Below, in pieces: positions 62,886 to 64,000 of a DNA stretch of 64,000 nt (within the stretch, counting starts at the first letter, position 1; each line of letters begins with the position of its first letter). This DNA comes from Roseateles aquatilis. GTDB taxonomy: Bacteria; Pseudomonadota; Gammaproteobacteria; Burkholderiales; Burkholderiaceae_C. A program made the position numbers and the translations under genes. The notes below the pieces were generated by a model, which was given only the letters and a program-made list of their open reading frames with translations, had not been told where the DNA came from and did not search any database. Location of the stretch: NCBI RefSeq assembly GCF_002205645.1, contig NZ_NIOF01000014.1:1-64000 (forward strand), in the 5' to 3' direction.

Positions 62886-63868
62886 ACAAGAAACCGCTGG
62901 GCTACGCCGCCCTGTTCGTCGCCGTCGCGCTGCTGCCGCTGCTGGGCGTGTATCCGATCTTCGTGATGAAGGTGATGTGCTACGCGCTGTTCGCGTGCGC
63001 GTTCAACCTGCTGATCGGCTTCACCGGGCTGCTGAGCTTCGGCCATGCCGCCTTCCTCGGCGCGGCCGCCTACGGCGCGGGGCATGCGCTGAAGGTGTGG
63101 GGGTTCCCGCCGTTGCTGGGCATCGCCTTCGGCACGCTGATGGCGGCATTGGCGGGGTTGGCGTTCGGGCTGCTGGCGATCCGGCGCTCGGGCATCTACT
63201 TCGCGATGATCACGCTGGCGCTGGCGCAGATGCTGTTCTTCTACTTCCTGCAGGCGCCGTTCACCGGTGGCGAGGACGGCCTGCAGTCGGTGCCGCGCGG
63301 CTCGCTGCTGGGCATCGACCTGGAGAACGACACGGCGCTGTACTACCTGGTGCTGGCGATCTTCGTCTTCGGCTTCTGGCTGATCTACCGGACGGTGCAT
63401 TCGCCGTTCGGCCAGGTGCTGACGTCGATCCGCGAGAACGAGGCGCGCGCCACCTCGCTGGGGTACGACGCCGCGCGCTTCAAGCTGCTGGCCTTCGTGC
63501 TGTCGGCGGCGCTGGCCGGCCTGGCGGGCGCGACCAAGACGCTGGTGCTGGGCTTCGCGACGCTGACCGACGCGATCTGGACCACGTCCGGCCTGGTGAT
63601 CCTGATGACGCTGGTGGGCGGCATGGGCACGATGGTCGGCCCGATCGTCGGCGCGCTGGTCATCATCGCCCTGGAGAACAAGATCGGCGACCTCGGCCAG
63701 TGGCTGGCGGGCGTGACCGGCATCCAGTGGTTCACCGGCCTGGGCGAATCGGTCAGCCTGGTCACCGGCCTGATCTTCATCGTCTGCGTGCTGGCGTTCC
63801 GGCGTGGGCTGGTCGGCGAGGCGGGGGCGTTGTGGGAGCGGTTGAGGAAGCCGGCGAATGCTCGTTGA
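62882..63868 (+). CDS. livM: Branched-chain amino acid-type ABC permease LivM
   Basis: This 328-residue permease has about ten helices and family segments such as ACAFNLLIGFTGLLSFGHAAFLGAAAYGAG, TSIRENEARATSLGYDAARFKLLAF and TLVGGMGTMVGPIVGALVI. It pairs with LivH to form the channel. The ATG at 62882 overlaps the end of livH. Confidence 0.93.
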   Translation: MNKKPLGYAALFVAVALLPLLGVYPIFVMKVMCYALFACAFNLLIGFTGLLSFGHAAFLGAAAYGAGHALKVWGFPPLLGIAFGTLMAALAGLAFGLLAIRRSGIYFAMITLALAQMLFFYFLQAPFTGGEDGLQSVPRGSLLGIDLENDTALYYLVLAIFVFGFWLIYRTVHSPFGQVLTSIRENEARATSLGYDAARFKLLAFVLSAALAGLAGATKTLVLGFATLTDAIWTTSGLVILMTLVGGMGTMVGPIVGALVIIALENKIGDLGQWLAGVTGIQWFTGLGESVSLVTGLIFIVCVLAFRRGLVGEAGALWERLRKPANAR

Positions 63869-63920
63869 ATCGAGTCTGAGCTTCTGACCGGCGCGAGCCG
63901 GCGGCGCGACAATCCCCGCC

Positions 63921-64000
63921 ATGACCCCCGCCGCTCCCTCCCCCGCCGCGCCGTCCCGCCTGTCGCTGTACCTGAACCTGATCCGCTGGGACCGGCCGGC
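63921..64000 (+). CDS. ubiA: Start of 4-hydroxybenzoate polyprenyltransferase (cut by window end)
   Basis: Only the first 26 codons are visible: an Ala/Pro-rich leader followed by LSLYLNLIRWDRPA, which matches the LRLIRWDRP start of UbiA prenyltransferases in ubiquinone synthesis. The frame is open to the window edge. The ATG at 63921 follows AATCCCCGCC, with no strong ribosome site. Confidence 0.65.
   Translation, partial: MTPAAPSPAAPSRLSLYLNLIRWDRP

Noticed and set aside
59117..63868. Urea transporter (urt) instead of liv
   Set aside because: The gene order (two ATPases first) and absence of urease genes do not support urt; the binding protein sequence looks liv-type, though the substrate remains open.

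Overview
The window is high-GC DNA that reads as a Burkholderiales betaproteobacterium (Roseateles/Mitsuaria/Rubrivivax-like). This rests on panC-panB order, a pta / DUF3141 / fabI / ackA cluster, a PEP-CTERM-tagged secreted protease and a betaproteobacterial liv-type ABC transporter. Species cannot be named from the sequence alone. The window splits sharply near base 32798 into an integrated mobile element on the left and ordinary chromosome on the right.

Bases 1-32798 are the integrase-proximal part of a Tn4371-family integrative and conjugative element (ICE). Its core signs are a tyrosine integrase (31416-32615), a ParB-like protein, a DUF932 protein and a DUF2958 protein. The junction carries ATGAAAAA, the complement of the 8-bp target TTTTTCAT recalled for this family. 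The tra/trb and repA/parA modules are not present and should lie left of base 1. The cargo is a stack of metal resistance modules: cobalt/nickel efflux (dmeR-dmeF plus a DUF1232 gene), copper/silver efflux (MerR-type regulator, cusCBA, a CusF-like protein and three unnamed small exported proteins), lead (pbrR, pbrA, lspA-like pbrC, uppP-like pbrB, cytochrome c-FTR1 pbrT), mercury (merR, merT-merP-merA) and arsenic (arsR, arsI, arsC, acr3, a second arsC, arsH). Dedicated metal-regulated promoters are readable for dme, pbr and mer.

Between the ars cluster and the integrase lies a small module (30242-31240): a HicA-like Cys-rich protein, an AlpA-type HTH protein and a truncated antitoxin-like gene. 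It has a strong promoter with a palindromic operator and is bracketed by two related perfect palindromes with AGC loops. It looks like an atypical toxin-antitoxin cassette.

From 32800 the chromosome carries, in order: a PKD/YCF48-repeat lipoprotein whose terminator T-tract holds the ICE junction; recG; a cyclophilin lipoprotein; panC-panB; oxyR; a PEP-CTERM trypsin-like protease; dps; pta, a DUF3141 PHA-synthase-like protein, fabI and ackA; a small unknown gene; a DJ-1/PfpI protein; prfC; an outer-membrane beta-barrel protein; a periplasmic binding protein; an epimerase; a LysR regulator; a HipA-like kinase with a HIRAN-domain partner; a secreted metallo-beta-lactamase-fold hydrolase; livG-livF-livK-livH-livM; and the start of ubiA.

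The best candidate for an undescribed system is the overlapping gene pair at 56077-57701. It encodes a HipA-like kinase core without the N-terminal subdomain, followed by a protein whose first half resembles that missing subdomain (as HipS does in HipBST) and whose second half is HIRAN-like. No HipB-type repressor is visible beside it. The HicA-like/AlpA cassette in the ICE is the second candidate.
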